Of a DNA stretch of 64,000 bases, positions 26,073 to 35,476 are shown piece by piece; positions within the stretch are counted from its first letter, which is position 1, and each line of letters starts with the position of its first letter. The DNA comes from Pelagadaptatus aseana. Lineage in GTDB: Bacteria > Pseudomonadota > Gammaproteobacteria > Pseudomonadales > Cellvibrionaceae. A model generated the notes under the pieces. The model ran no database searches, had not been told where the DNA came from, and was given only the letters and a program-made list of their open reading frames with translations. The stretch covers positions 1-64,000 of the forward strand of contig BAABNI010000006.1 of assembly GCA_040365065.1 (NCBI GenBank). Reading direction: 5' to 3'. The position numbers were made by a program, and so were the translations under genes.

Positions 26073-26134
26073 GTTAAATCTCCAAATGCCGTGTCTATAC
26101 AGACTTGCAAAAAATCAGGTAAGAACCAATGCTG

Positions 26135-27169
26135 CTAATTTAGTCCATTTAACAGCGAATGTCTCGCCTGCTGAGGTCTTTGCGACTGTTTTAGCAAGGC
26201 TTGCCAGTCCATCAATAATTCTTCGAGAAGCAGTTGCTTGTTGGGGTTACTGCCCGATAGGAGTTGCCGCTTGGTGATGATCAGCTTATCGAGCAGTCGA
26301 AAGACCAGTTGCTCTCTGACCAACAGCAATTTGCCAACCACCAGCTTCTCTCCTTCATGGTGTGGACTGGCATCCGAAAAGCGGGCTTTGGCTGATAGCT
26401 GCAACCAAAACAGCAACATCTCGACCAGCGCCAGAGGATCACCACCCTGAAGTTTCTGAGCCACATCAAGCGGAGAGATTCGGAACTCGGCAATATCGAT
26501 CAGATATCGGGCAAACTGCTCCCGTATCTCCAGTTGATCACCATCCATCAACTCAAGGGCAGTCAGGGGAGCACCGGCGGCGCAATCAAGCAAATATTCA
26601 GGTTCCTGACCAACGGCCAGCGGCGTCAGCCACTCCAGGCTCTGACTGCGATCGGGAATGGCAAATTCCAACTGCTGACAGCGACTGCGAATGGTCGCCA
26701 TCAACAGACTGGGCATATGAGAGACCAAAATCAGTGTGGTGTTGCCTGCAGGCTCTTCGAGACATTTTAACAAGGCGTTTGCCGCATTCAGATTCAATGA
26801 TTCAGCGGGCTCAATAATGGCCACCTTGTGATTCCCCTGCTGGGGGGTTTTGGCGACAAACTCGGTCAACTGCCTGACCTGATCGATTTTGATTACCCGG
26901 CTTTTGTCTTCTGGCGCCAGATAAAGGTAATCCGGATGGCTTCCCGCTTTCATTAACAGGCAGGTTTTGCAATTGCCACAGGGGGTTTGATTTACCGGGG
27001 ACAGGCAGGTTAATAACCGGGCAAAGGCTTTGGCAAAATGAACCTTGCCTATGCCCTCATGGCCCACCAGCAGCAGAGCATGGGGTAATTTACCATCCGC
27101 TTGCTGGCCAGACAGCCGTAGCCAGAGTTGCTGCTGCCATGGCAGCGGGGATAACAGGTGATCAGACAT
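26135..27169 (-). CDS. holB: DNA polymerase III delta' subunit
   Basis: 344 residues, part of the clamp loader. LPHALLLVGHEGIGKVHFAKAFA is the AAA P-loop region, the four-Cys zinc module is around TCLSPVNQTPCGNCKTC, KVAIIEPAESLNLNAANALLKCLEEP and TTLILVSHMPSLLMATIRSRCQ follow. ATG at 27169 was chosen; a TTG 54 bases upstream adds an unrelated leader. The normal partner tmk lies just beyond an opposite-strand rluA. Confidence 0.93.
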   Translation of the reverse strand: MSDHLLSPLPWQQQLWLRLSGQQADGKLPHALLLVGHEGIGKVHFAKAFARLLTCLSPVNQTPCGNCKTCLLMKAGSHPDYLYLAPEDKSRVIKIDQVRQLTEFVAKTPQQGNHKVAIIEPAESLNLNAANALLKCLEEPAGNTTLILVSHMPSLLMATIRSRCQQLEFAIPDRSQSLEWLTPLAVGQEPEYLLDCAAGAPLTALELMDGDQLEIREQFARYLIDIAEFRISPLDVAQKLQGGDPLALVEMLLFWLQLSAKARFSDASPHHEGEKLVVGKLLLVREQLVFRLLDKLIITKRQLLSGSNPNKQLLLEELLMDWQALLKQSQRPQQARHSLLNGLN

Positions 27170-27303
27170 GAGGCTTTCAGTGGCGATATTTACAGGCAAA
27201 CAGACAAGTCGGAAGATTACCAAATTGGCTAGGGCAATAACACCTGTTGATACAGTTGAGACAAAGATGGCTCAGACAAACGGGCTCTGCGATAATCGCG
27301 GCC

Positions 27304-27936
27304 ATGAATCATCAAGCACTGCATATTCTCTACGCAGATGAAGATCTGCTGGCCATTAACAAACCCGCCGGATTACTGACCGTTCCCGGGCGAGGCATTG
27401 ATAATCAGGACTGCCTGATCAATCGGGCACTGGATGCCTACCCCAACAGTCGGGTTGTTCACCGTCTCGATATGGCAACGTCCGGCATTGTCCTGTTGCC
27501 GCAAAACCATCAATCACTGAGTGCACTCAGCAAGCAGTTTCAGGCACGCACAGTCAAAAAACGCTACTGCGCCTTAGTCTATGGATGTATGGATGCTGAT
27601 AATGGCAGCGTAGATCTGCCGTTGGTCTGTGACTGGCCCAATCGCCCCAGACAGATGGTTTGCCACACCAATGGCAAACCTTCACAAACTAATTATGAAG
27701 TGGTTGAACGTGAGAATGGCTTCAGTCGCGTTTTACTCTACCCCATCACAGGTCGGTCTCACCAGCTGAGGGTGCATATGCAGGCATTGGGGCACCCTAT
27801 CCTTGGTGATTTCTTCTATGCTCACGAGCGGGCTTTGACGCCCTATTCCAGACTGATGCTGCACGCTGAATACATCGCTTTCAAGCACCCCAGAACAGGT
27901 GAAAGCATCACTCTGGAGTGTCCGCCGGCATTTTGA
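27304..27936 (+). CDS. rluA: 23S rRNA/tRNA pseudouridine synthase RluA
   Basis: 210 residues. Makes pseudouridine 746 of 23S rRNA and 32 of several tRNAs. LLAINKPAGLLTVPGR, VVHRLDMATSGIVLL (catalytic Asp), LPLVCDWPNRPRQMVC and TGRSHQLRVHMQALGHPILGD agree with RluA rather than RluC/D. ATG at 27304 matches the family start. It is the only rightward gene between 18 kb and 42 kb, wedged between the leftward tmk and holB, with a five-base gap to the convergent tmk stop. Confidence 0.92.
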   Translation: MNHQALHILYADEDLLAINKPAGLLTVPGRGIDNQDCLINRALDAYPNSRVVHRLDMATSGIVLLPQNHQSLSALSKQFQARTVKKRYCALVYGCMDADNGSVDLPLVCDWPNRPRQMVCHTNGKPSQTNYEVVERENGFSRVLLYPITGRSHQLRVHMQALGHPILGDFFYAHERALTPYSRLMLHAEYIAFKHPRTGESITLECPPAF

Positions 27937-27941
27937 GCGCC

Positions 27942-28577
27942 TCAGGGCAACGTCAGTTGTCGCTCTAGACAGCTGCGAATATCCGCCTGGACTTGTTCCA
28001 GGGGTTGTCCCGCATCAATCAATTGATAATGATCCGGAGCCTGATCCGCTCGCTCTCTGTAACCACGACGAACCCGTTCAAAAAATGACAGTTCTTCGGT
28101 TTCAAAGCGATCAAGGTCGCCTCTTTGCCGAGCCCGTTTCAAACCAGTTTCAACATCGATATCAAGAATGAGCGTCAGATCGGGGCGTATGTCATTTTGT
28201 ACCAGAGTCTCGAGGGACCTAATGGTCTCCAGTGCCAAGCCTCGACCGTACCCCTGATAGGCAAATGTGGCGTCGGTAAAACGATCACATAACACCCACT
28301 GGCCCTTTTCCAACGCAGGCAGAATGACTTGGTTTAAATGCTGTGCTCTGGCCGCAAACACCATTAACAGCTCGGCGGTAGGATCAACGGTTTCATCTCG
28401 TTTTTTTAGCAAAAGCTCGCGCAACTCTTCAGCCAGCGGCGTACCACCAGGCTCTCGGGTCACCAGCAAAGGGATGCTTTGATCCCGAAGATAGTTCTCA
28501 ATAAAAGTGCGATTGGTGGATTTACCAACTCCTTCGGTACCTTCAAGGGTCAGAAATTTTCCGCGTGACTGTGACAA
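27942..28577 (-). CDS. tmk: Thymidylate kinase
   Basis: 211 residues. Phosphorylates dTMP to dTDP. LEGTEGVGKST is the P-loop, TREPGGTPLAEELREL the dTMP-binding DR/EPGGT segment, DRFTDATFAYQGYGRGL and RARQRGDLDRFE the lid. The only plausible start is TTG at 28577; the ribosome site is weak. Downstream of mltG by 41 bases. Confidence 0.94.
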   Translation of the reverse strand: MSQSRGKFLTLEGTEGVGKSTNRTFIENYLRDQSIPLLVTREPGGTPLAEELRELLLKKRDETVDPTAELLMVFAARAQHLNQVILPALEKGQWVLCDRFTDATFAYQGYGRGLALETIRSLETLVQNDIRPDLTLILDIDVETGLKRARQRGDLDRFETEELSFFERVRRGYRERADQAPDHYQLIDAGQPLEQVQADIRSCLERQLTLP

Positions 28578-28618
28578 TGATTGGCCTGCTGTGGTTATTT
28601 TCGCTGGGGTGGCAATGA

Positions 28619-29644
28619 TTACTGAGGTGCCGAGCGATAGTTCGCCTTACGTGTTAACTGGTATTGACGAACTGCTTCCTCGTGTTCAGCCAAAGTGGCA
28701 GAAAAATAGTGACTACCGTCACCTTTGGCTACAAAAAACAACGCATCACCGTCTTTGGGGTTGAGTGAGGCTTGAATCGCCGCACGGCCCGGAAGTGCAA
28801 TAGGCGTGGGGGTCAGCCCATTGATGACATAGGTATTATAAGGTGTTGCCTGTTTCAAATGGTGGCGCCTTATATTGCCCTGATAGTCATCGCCTAAACC
28901 ATAGATAATGGTCGGATCTGTTTGCAGGCGCATCCCCTTGTTGAGGCGACGCACAAATACGCCGGCGATATCGGCTCTTTCACTGGGTACACCCGTCTCT
29001 TTTTCAACAATGGATGCCATGATCAATGCCTCATAAGGCGTTTCATATGGCAGAGGTTCTGTGCGTTTACCCCACTCATCTTCAAGCACCTGTTGCATAC
29101 GCTGATAGGCCCTAAGCAACAGATCAAGATCAGTCGAACCTTCTGTGTATTGATAGGTATCGGGGAAAAGCCAGCCTTCGGGATTTGGTTGGCTGATACC
29201 CATAAGCCCGGCAATTTCGGCCACTGTTTTACCCTTGAGGGTGTGTTGTAATTTGTCCTGCTGAGCCAGAACATCGAGCGACTCTTTGAAAGTCGTCCCC
29301 TCAACCAAAGTAATTTTGTAACTGATTACCTGACCTGATAACAGTAGCTGCAACACTTCCAGATCGGAAGTGTTCTCTGCCAATTCGTATTCGCCGAGCT
29401 TGATGTTGGTTTGATCCATCAGGCGTGCAAACAGCACCAGCATACGTGGATGCTGAACCACCCCCTTTCGGGCCAAGCGGTTGGCAACAATGGTCAGGTT
29501 TTCACCTGCCTGCACTTGTATTGTTCGGTGTTCCGTTGCCACCGCAATGGGGGCTGTTAACATTTTTAATGAAATACCGGCACTGATTAACATCAGGGCC
29601 GGCAGCAGAGCCATACCCAATAGAATTTTCTGCAATCTGGTCAA
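28619..29644 (-). CDS. mltG: Endolytic peptidoglycan transglycosylase MltG
   Basis: 341 residues. Inner membrane helix at about 8-28, a LysM-like subdomain (RTIQVQAGENLTIVANRLARKGVV), then the YceG catalytic domain with ASIVEKETGVPSER (catalytic Glu) and DPTIIYGLGDDYQGNI and NTYVINGLTPTPIALPG. It cuts nascent glycan strands and so sets their length. The start is TTG at 29644, overlapping the pabC stop (TTGA). Confidence 0.93.
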   Translation of the reverse strand: MTRLQKILLGMALLPALMLISAGISLKMLTAPIAVATEHRTIQVQAGENLTIVANRLARKGVVQHPRMLVLFARLMDQTNIKLGEYELAENTSDLEVLQLLLSGQVISYKITLVEGTTFKESLDVLAQQDKLQHTLKGKTVAEIAGLMGISQPNPEGWLFPDTYQYTEGSTDLDLLLRAYQRMQQVLEDEWGKRTEPLPYETPYEALIMASIVEKETGVPSERADIAGVFVRRLNKGMRLQTDPTIIYGLGDDYQGNIRRHHLKQATPYNTYVINGLTPTPIALPGRAAIQASLNPKDGDALFFVAKGDGSHYFSATLAEHEEAVRQYQLTRKANYRSAPQ

Positions 29645-30513
29645 AATTCAAAATGCTCCTTAGGGTGGCCGATAGCTTGGACTAGATAATCATCTACGGC
29701 CTGTTTTATGGTTTTAATCAAAGGGTTGCCGGAAACAAACCCCTGAGCTGCAATGGATGCAATTTCTACCACACCAGTAAGGGCATTGCATTTAAAAGCT
29801 GCTTTGAATTCTGCCAGGTCTGTTGCGGCAACAGTCTGAACAGTGACCTTTAATTGCAATGCTGGTGCCAGCTCTTCAATAATTAAACGGCGCAAAACCC
29901 CGGCGACACCACAGTCGCTTAGCTCGGGAGTTACCAAACGCTGGTGTTGATCAATAAAGAACAGATTACTGTTGGTTGTCTCTATAACGTGGCCGTTGCT
30001 GTCGCATAACAGGCCATCGCGATAACCTGCGGCTTTTGCCTCTTGTCGGGCCAGTACATTCTCCAGGCGATTGAGGTGTTTTATGCCCCCCAGACGGGGA
30101 TTTTCATACATGGGGGTTTCACAGCGGATCAGATGCTCACTGCCGGGTGGATGAACCCGCCCCGGAGTGAAACGCACTACGACATTGGCTTTTATGTCCG
30201 CAGAGTACTGATAACCGCTAGTGCTGCTGCCTCGTGTGACCATCAACTTGGTGACGCCATGTCGGGCTTCTGGCTCAGAGTGAGTAAGATAATGTTGCAG
30301 CTGATTAAGACTGTCTGAGAGGCAGTCTCGGGGCACATCAATACCCAGTCGATTCAAACCATGCTGCAATCTGTCTTTATGAAACTGCCACAGGGGCATG
30401 ATACCGGCCTGTACCCGAATGGTTTCAAACACACCGTCACCAAATGCCAGCCCCCGGTCATCGACAGCAATGGTGTCAGTGGGGATGCCATTAACAAGAA
30501 GAAAAGGTTTCAT
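29641..30513 (-). CDS. pabC: Aminodeoxychorismate lyase PabC
   Basis: 290 residues, fold type IV PLP enzyme. Splits aminodeoxychorismate to p-aminobenzoate and pyruvate, completing the step started by PabB (12001-13347). RGLAFGDGVFETIR, IKHLNRLENVLARQEA (PLP Lys) and ETTNSNLFF are typical. ATG at 30513 was taken; a GTG six bases earlier is possible. Between fabF and mltG as in E. coli and Pseudomonas. Confidence 0.93.
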   Translation of the reverse strand: MKPFLLVNGIPTDTIAVDDRGLAFGDGVFETIRVQAGIMPLWQFHKDRLQHGLNRLGIDVPRDCLSDSLNQLQHYLTHSEPEARHGVTKLMVTRGSSTSGYQYSADIKANVVVRFTPGRVHPPGSEHLIRCETPMYENPRLGGIKHLNRLENVLARQEAKAAGYRDGLLCDSNGHVIETTNSNLFFIDQHQRLVTPELSDCGVAGVLRRLIIEELAPALQLKVTVQTVAATDLAEFKAAFKCNALTGVVEIASIAAQGFVSGNPLIKTIKQAVDDYLVQAIGHPKEHFEF

Positions 30514-30557
30514 CAGCACGCAGATGGTTTAAGCCCGGAAATAAACAGAATCATCAA

Positions 30558-31793
30558 TCAGATTTTACGGAAAACCAGTGAACCATTGGTTCCGCCAAAG
30601 CCGAAGGAATTGGACAGAGCAATTTCTATGGGTTTCTCTTGAGCATTCTTCGGCACCAGATTGATATCGCAATCGTCGCTGGGGTTATCGAGATTGATTG
30701 TGGGTGGTGCCACCTGATCCTGAATCGCCAAAGCAGTAAAAATAGCTTCGACACTGCCGGCAGCACCCAACAAATGACCGATCATGGATTTGGTGGAGCT
30801 GCAGGCTACCGAGTTTGCCCCCTCTCCTAACACCGATTTAACCGCACGACATTCCGCTACATCACCGGCAGGCGTAGAGGCTCCATGTGCATTGATATAA
30901 TCAACGGTTTCTGGATTGACGCCGGCATCGTTCAGGGCATTGCGCATCGACATGGCTGCACCAGCACCATCTTCCGGTGGTGAGGTCATGTGATAAGCAT
31001 CACCGCTCATACCAAAACCAATCAATTCACAGTAAATCTTGGCACCACGGGCTTTTGCCATTTCATACTCTTCGAGCATGATCACACCGGCACCTTCCCC
31101 CATGACAAAGCCATCACGGTCTTCATCCCAGGGGCGACTGGCCGCTTGAGGATCATCATTGCGGGTAGAAAGCGCACGGGCGGCACCAAAACCGGCAAGG
31201 CCAACATTTGTGGTCGACATCTCCGCACCGCCAGCGAGCATGGCATCGGCTTCACCGTATTGGATTATTCTCGCCGCCTGGCCAATGTTATGAGTTCCAG
31301 TGGTGCAGGCTGTCACAATCGATATATTGGGACCTTTCAGTCCGTATTTGATGCTCAGGTTGCCGGCAATCATATTTTGAATGGCGCCGGGTACAAAAAA
31401 TGGAGAAACCCGGCGCGGCCCTTTCTCAGCAATAAGCAATGACGTTTCAGCGATGGATTGTAGACCGCCAATACCAGATCCGATGGCGGCCCCAACTCTT
31501 GGGGCATTTTCTTCGGTAATTTCCAGTCCCGCATCCTCAAAAGCCTGAATACCAGCGACCATGCCGTACTGAATAAAAGGATCCATTTTGCGTGCGTCTT
31601 TGGGAGCCATATAGGGCTCTACGGAAAAATCTTTCACCTGAGCCGCAAACTTGGTGCCGTAAGCTGAAGTATCAAACTTCTCAATCAGAGATACGCCGCT
31701 TTGGCCTGCGAGAATGCCCTCCCAGCTTGAAGCAACATCATTTCCCAATGGGGAAATCATACCCATTCCGGTAACAACAACTCTACGACGCAA
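30558..31793 (-). CDS. fabF: 3-oxoacyl-ACP synthase II
   Basis: 411 residues. Condenses acyl-ACP with malonyl-ACP; controls the 16:1 to 18:1 step. VTACTTGTHNIG has the active-site Cys, NAHGASTPAGD and MIGHLLGAAG the two His. The start is TTG at 31793: GGAGGG lies 7 bases upstream, the protein then begins LRRRVVVTGMGMISPLG and has E. coli length. An in-frame TTG 15 bases upstream lies on the ribosome site itself. Confidence 0.95.
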   Translation of the reverse strand: MRRRVVVTGMGMISPLGNDVASSWEGILAGQSGVSLIEKFDTSAYGTKFAAQVKDFSVEPYMAPKDARKMDPFIQYGMVAGIQAFEDAGLEITEENAPRVGAAIGSGIGGLQSIAETSLLIAEKGPRRVSPFFVPGAIQNMIAGNLSIKYGLKGPNISIVTACTTGTHNIGQAARIIQYGEADAMLAGGAEMSTTNVGLAGFGAARALSTRNDDPQAASRPWDEDRDGFVMGEGAGVIMLEEYEMAKARGAKIYCELIGFGMSGDAYHMTSPPEDGAGAAMSMRNALNDAGVNPETVDYINAHGASTPAGDVAECRAVKSVLGEGANSVACSSTKSMIGHLLGAAGSVEAIFTALAIQDQVAPPTINLDNPSDDCDINLVPKNAQEKPIEIALSNSFGFGGTNGSLVFRKI

Positions 31794-31904
31794 AACGAAA
31801 CCCTCCAAAGGTTTGGGATAAATGGCTTAAAGCCATGCATTATTATTGGTAGCTTACAGGGAATCAGCCAATTTTTTTATTTTGGCATTATCTGGCAGGC
31901 ATTA

Positions 31905-31937
31905 AAAAGCCGCTTTATTGAATAATAAAACGGCTTT
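31905..31937 (-). terminator. Terminator after acpP
   Basis: AAAGCCGCTTTATT and AATAAAACGGCTTT pair with one mismatch. The leftward reading ends in TTTTTAATG. It partly insulates fabF from acpP. Confidence 0.8.
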
Positions 31938-32021
31938 GGCCGATTTTGCTCTGCTCTTTAAGAAGCCGGATTCACTAACGATAAGCGAATCAAAGCAAAA
32001 TCAAAATACCTGATTGGGTTA

Positions 32022-32258
32022 TTAACCCAGGTTGGCATTTACGTAATCGATAGCCAGCTGAACAGTGGTGATCTTTTCAGCTTCTTCATCAGGAATTTCG
32101 GTCTCGAACTCTTCTTCCAGAGCCATTACCAGCTCAACGGTGTCCAGAGAATCCGCGCCCAGATCTTCTACGAAAGAAGCTTCATTTTTTACTTCTTCTT
32201 CTTTAACACCCAGTTGCTCGGCAACGATTTTCTTTACGCGCTCTTCAATGCTGCTCAT
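32022..32258 (-). CDS. acpP: Acyl carrier protein
   Basis: 78 residues. DLGADSLDTVELVMALEEEF holds the phosphopantetheine Ser37 in the DSLD motif. ATG at 32258 gives the canonical start SSIEERVKKIVAEQLGV; six codons of upstream frame are not family-like. Own promoter likely in the 189-base gap after fabG, where TTTCAA-N16-TAAAAT is found. Confidence 0.98.
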   Translation of the reverse strand: MSSIEERVKKIVAEQLGVKEEEVKNEASFVEDLGADSLDTVELVMALEEEFETEIPDEEAEKITTVQLAIDYVNANLG

Positions 32259-32373
32259 AGTTAAATTTAACTCCACGTTATTTGTTAGCAGTTTGATTGC
32301 ACCTTATTTGCTGAGTAAATCCCACCAAACAACGGAACAAACAAGTAGTTAGTTCAAGCGAAACTCGTCGGTC

Positions 32374-32401
32374 ATTTTACCTAAAATTTCGAGAGTTGAA
32401 A
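32374..32401 (-). promoter_or_regulatory. Possible acpP promoter
   Basis: Minus-strand TTTCAA (32401-32396), 16-base spacer, TAAAAT (32379-32374), about 115 bases upstream of the acpP start. The -35 is weak. Confidence 0.35.
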
Positions 32402-32447
32402 CAATTAAACTCAAAAAATCAGGCCGACCGGCAAATCCCACCAGAAT

Positions 32448-33191
32448 TTAGTTCATATACATGCCGCCATTCACATGAATGGTGTCACCGGTGATATAAG
32501 CTGCGGCGTCGCTGGCAAGAAACGACACCACTCCGGCAATTTCTTCAGGCTGTCCCAGACGCCCCAGAGCGATCTGATCAAGCATCAATTTCTTTTGATC
32601 ATCGGTCAGCTCCTTGGTCATATCGGTATCAATAAAACCAGGCGCAACGGTATTGACTGTAATGTTGCGAGAACCTACCTCTTTGGCCAGAGCACGGGCA
32701 AATCCGGCCACCCCAGCTTTGGTCGCAGCGTAGTTGGATTGTCCTGCATTACCCATTGAGCCTACCACGGAGCTGATATTGATAATGCGACCCCAGCGGG
32801 CTTTCATCATGCCGCGCAGACAGGCCTTGCTGAGTCGGTAAATGGCACTGAGATTGGTATTGATCACATCGAACCATTCTTCATCACTCATGCGCATCAG
32901 CAGGTTATCTTTGGTAATCCCGGCGTTATTAACCAAAATGGTGGGTGCACCGTATTCATCCTGAATTGATTTTAACAAGGCCGCAACAGACTCAGCCTCG
33001 GTAACATTCAGCACCTTACCGGATCCCTGAACCCCCTTTTCTGCAAAACGAGCACTGATTTTGTCAGCACCGGATTCCGATGTGGCAGTGCCGATAACAA
33101 TCGCACCCTGCTCGCCCAGCATGTCGGCAATGGCTGCACCAATGCCACGGCTGGCACCTGTTACCAATGCCACCTTGTCTTTCAAGCTCAT
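32448..33191 (-). CDS. fabG: 3-oxoacyl-ACP reductase
   Basis: 247 residues, short-chain dehydrogenase. VALVTGASRGIGAAIA binds NADPH, NNAGIT follows, and S-Y-K catalysis is in NISSVVGSMGNAGQSNYAATKAG. ATG at 33191 was chosen over ATG at 33197 because TGAGGA is 6 bases upstream of it and abuts the other. Reduces 3-oxoacyl-ACP in each elongation cycle. Confidence 0.96.
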   Translation of the reverse strand: MSLKDKVALVTGASRGIGAAIADMLGEQGAIVIGTATSESGADKISARFAEKGVQGSGKVLNVTEAESVAALLKSIQDEYGAPTILVNNAGITKDNLLMRMSDEEWFDVINTNLSAIYRLSKACLRGMMKARWGRIINISSVVGSMGNAGQSNYAATKAGVAGFARALAKEVGSRNITVNTVAPGFIDTDMTKELTDDQKKLMLDQIALGRLGQPEEIAGVVSFLASDAAAYITGDTIHVNGGMYMN

Positions 33192-33210
33192 ATTCATTCC
33201 TCAGTTATTC

Positions 33211-34158
33211 TTAAGATTCAGCAACAGCTTCCAGCGCTTTAGCCAAATCGGCTGGCGTTTCGGAGGCAAAACTGGTCAGAGACTTGTCAATGCGTTTACA
33301 CAGACCGGACAGGACCTTACCGGGACCACATTCAACCAATGTATCAATACCTGCGGTTTGCAATGCTTTGGTGCAATCTACCCAGGGTACAGGCGTATAA
33401 ATCTGTTGATACATAAGTTGCTGAATGGCTTCAGGATTATTCTCAACTGCAGCGGTGACGTTATGTACAACAGGTGTTTCTGGCGCCTTATAATCGGTTG
33501 CATCAATGGTTTCTTTCAGACGATCCGCAGCCGGCTTCATCAAAGAAGTGTGAAACGGAGCACTGACAGGCAATGGCATGGCACGCTTGGCACCAGCGGC
33601 CTTGCACAGTTCACCGGCACGTTCAACGGCAGCCGCTGAGCCAGCGATAACCACCTGTCCCGGTGAATTGAAGTTTACAGCGGCAACAACCTCTCCCTGT
33701 TCAGCCTCCTGGCAAGCTTTGTTGATGGCTTCATCGTCCAGACCAATGATCGCAGCCATTGCGCCCTCACCGGCAGGAACCGCTTCCTGCATGTAGCGAC
33801 CACGAAGCTGAACAGTTTTAACGGCATCTTTAAATTCAACAACACCCGCGCAGACCAGCGCAGACCATTCGCCCAAACTGTGACCGGTCATCAGCGCCGG
33901 CTGGGCGCCACCCAGTTGTTGCCAAACCCGCCAGATCGCCACACTGGATGTCAGCAGCAATGGCTGAGTTCGCTCGGTCTGATTGAGTTCTTCCTGAGGG
34001 CCTTCCTGAACCAGCGCCCACAAATCATACCCAAGCACTTCCGAGGCCTCAGCAAAGGTTTCTTCCACTACCGGGTACTCGGCTGCCAGCTCTGCCAGCA
34101 TGCCTACTTTCTGCGAGCCCTGACCGGGGAAAACAAAGGCAAGATTTCCTTTAGACAT
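33211..34158 (-). CDS. fabD: Malonyl-CoA:ACP transacylase
   Basis: 315 residues. FVFPGQGSQKVGML at the start, nucleophile Ser in TGHSLGEWSAL, QLRGRYMQEAV with the substrate Arg, and PVSAPFHTSLM with the catalytic His. Loads malonyl groups on ACP. It follows plsX directly: fabH, which lies between them in E. coli, is missing here. Confidence 0.96.
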   Translation of the reverse strand: MSKGNLAFVFPGQGSQKVGMLAELAAEYPVVEETFAEASEVLGYDLWALVQEGPQEELNQTERTQPLLLTSSVAIWRVWQQLGGAQPALMTGHSLGEWSALVCAGVVEFKDAVKTVQLRGRYMQEAVPAGEGAMAAIIGLDDEAINKACQEAEQGEVVAAVNFNSPGQVVIAGSAAAVERAGELCKAAGAKRAMPLPVSAPFHTSLMKPAADRLKETIDATDYKAPETPVVHNVTAAVENNPEAIQQLMYQQIYTPVPWVDCTKALQTAGIDTLVECGPGKVLSGLCKRIDKSLTSFASETPADLAKALEAVAES

Positions 34159-34240
34159 AGATATCCAATCCTGATTATTTGATTACACAGTAAAGGGAAA
34201 AATTGACCACTGCATGACAGTGATCAATTCAGGAGCATTG

Positions 34241-35236
34241 TTAGAGGTAGGCTTCAAGAAGGCTTTCGTTAATCAATTGGGGGACGTTGTGATTTACCTG
34301 ATCCAACGCCGTTTCCAGTGCGAAACGAAAGCTCCTCGCGTCCGCACTTCCGTGGCTTTTAACCACTGTTCCCTGCAATCCCAAAAAGCTGGCCCCATTA
34401 TAGACTGCCGGGTCAAATTTGTTATGCCATTTCAGCAACAGTGGCTGGGCAAATAGGCCAACCAACCGGCCCCACCACGAAGATTCCAGCTCAGCCTTAA
34501 GACCTGAAGCTAAAAATCTGGCCACACCCTCGCTGATTTTGAGCGCAATATTACCGACAAAACCGTCGCAGACCACAACATCTGCACGGCCCTCAAAAAC
34601 CTGATCACCTTCTATATAACCCTGATAATTCAGCGCCTCATTTTCGCGCAGTAACGTAGCTGCAAGACGAATCTTTTCATTACCCTTAATGTCTTCAGAA
34701 CCATTATTAAGTAAGGCTACAGCAGGTGAATGGGATTTCCCCAATGATTGCGCCAGAACACTGCCCATAATGGCAAACTGAAGTAATTGCTCGGCGGTCG
34801 AGTCGACATTGGCGCCCAAATCCAGCGCCAGACAGGAACCCGTCTCGGTTGGCACATATTTACAGATGGCCGGCCGATCAATGCCCGGAAATGTCTTTAA
34901 CACGAATCGACCAATAGCCATCATGGCACCGGTATTACCCGCACTCACACAAGCCTGACAGCGGCCGCTGGCAACCAGCTCAATAACGCGCCACAACGAA
35001 GAATCTTTTTTTGTGCGCAGCGCCTGTGATGGCTTGTCGGCCATACCGATGACTTCTTCGGCGTGCTCGAAGCGAATATTGGGAGGAAAATCAGGGAGTT
35101 CAAGAAGGGATTCGTTACCGACCAGGGTCAGCTCTACCTCAGGGTGAGACAGGGCAAACTCCAGACAAGCCGGTAACGTAGAACGGGGACCTAAGTCCCC
35201 GCCCATCAAGTCAACTGCAATGCAGGTTCGCTGCAT
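34241..35236 (-). CDS. plsX: Phosphate acyltransferase PlsX
   Basis: 331 residues. Converts acyl-ACP to acyl-phosphate, the first step of phosphatidic acid synthesis by PlsX-PlsY. AVDLMGGDLGPRSTLPA, SAGNTGAMMAIG, DLGANVDSTAEQLLQFA and VVCDGFVGNIALK match the family. Fifteen bases after rpmF, the arrangement conserved from E. coli to Pseudomonas. Confidence 0.96.
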   Translation of the reverse strand: MQRTCIAVDLMGGDLGPRSTLPACLEFALSHPEVELTLVGNESLLELPDFPPNIRFEHAEEVIGMADKPSQALRTKKDSSLWRVIELVASGRCQACVSAGNTGAMMAIGRFVLKTFPGIDRPAICKYVPTETGSCLALDLGANVDSTAEQLLQFAIMGSVLAQSLGKSHSPAVALLNNGSEDIKGNEKIRLAATLLRENEALNYQGYIEGDQVFEGRADVVVCDGFVGNIALKISEGVARFLASGLKAELESSWWGRLVGLFAQPLLLKWHNKFDPAVYNGASFLGLQGTVVKSHGSADARSFRFALETALDQVNHNVPQLINESLLEAYL

Positions 35237-35251
35237 CGGAGCTGTACAATA

Positions 35252-35434
35252 TTACTCGTCGTTACCGGTTTCGATAACTTTACGGCCTTTATAGAAGCCG
35301 TCTGGAGTAACGTGGTGACGGTAGTGCTTCTCACCGGAAGTTGGATCTACAGACAGGGTTGAACCAGTCAGAGAATCGTGAGAACGACGCATACCACGCT
35401 TGGAACGAGTCTTTTTGTTTTGTTGAACAGCCAT
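35252..35434 (-). CDS. rpmF: 50S ribosomal protein L32
   Basis: 60 residues. MAVQQNKKTRSKRGMRRSHD is the invariant start. The four Cys zinc ligands of some L32 proteins are absent, as in many proteobacteria. AGGAG precedes the ATG. Coupled to plsX and yceD, linking ribosome and lipid synthesis. Confidence 0.98.
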   Translation of the reverse strand: MAVQQNKKTRSKRGMRRSHDSLTGSTLSVDPTSGEKHYRHHVTPDGFYKGRKVIETGNDE

Positions 35435-35476
35435 TGTGTGCTCCTACTTTTCACTATTTTCCGGAACCGGGGCGCC

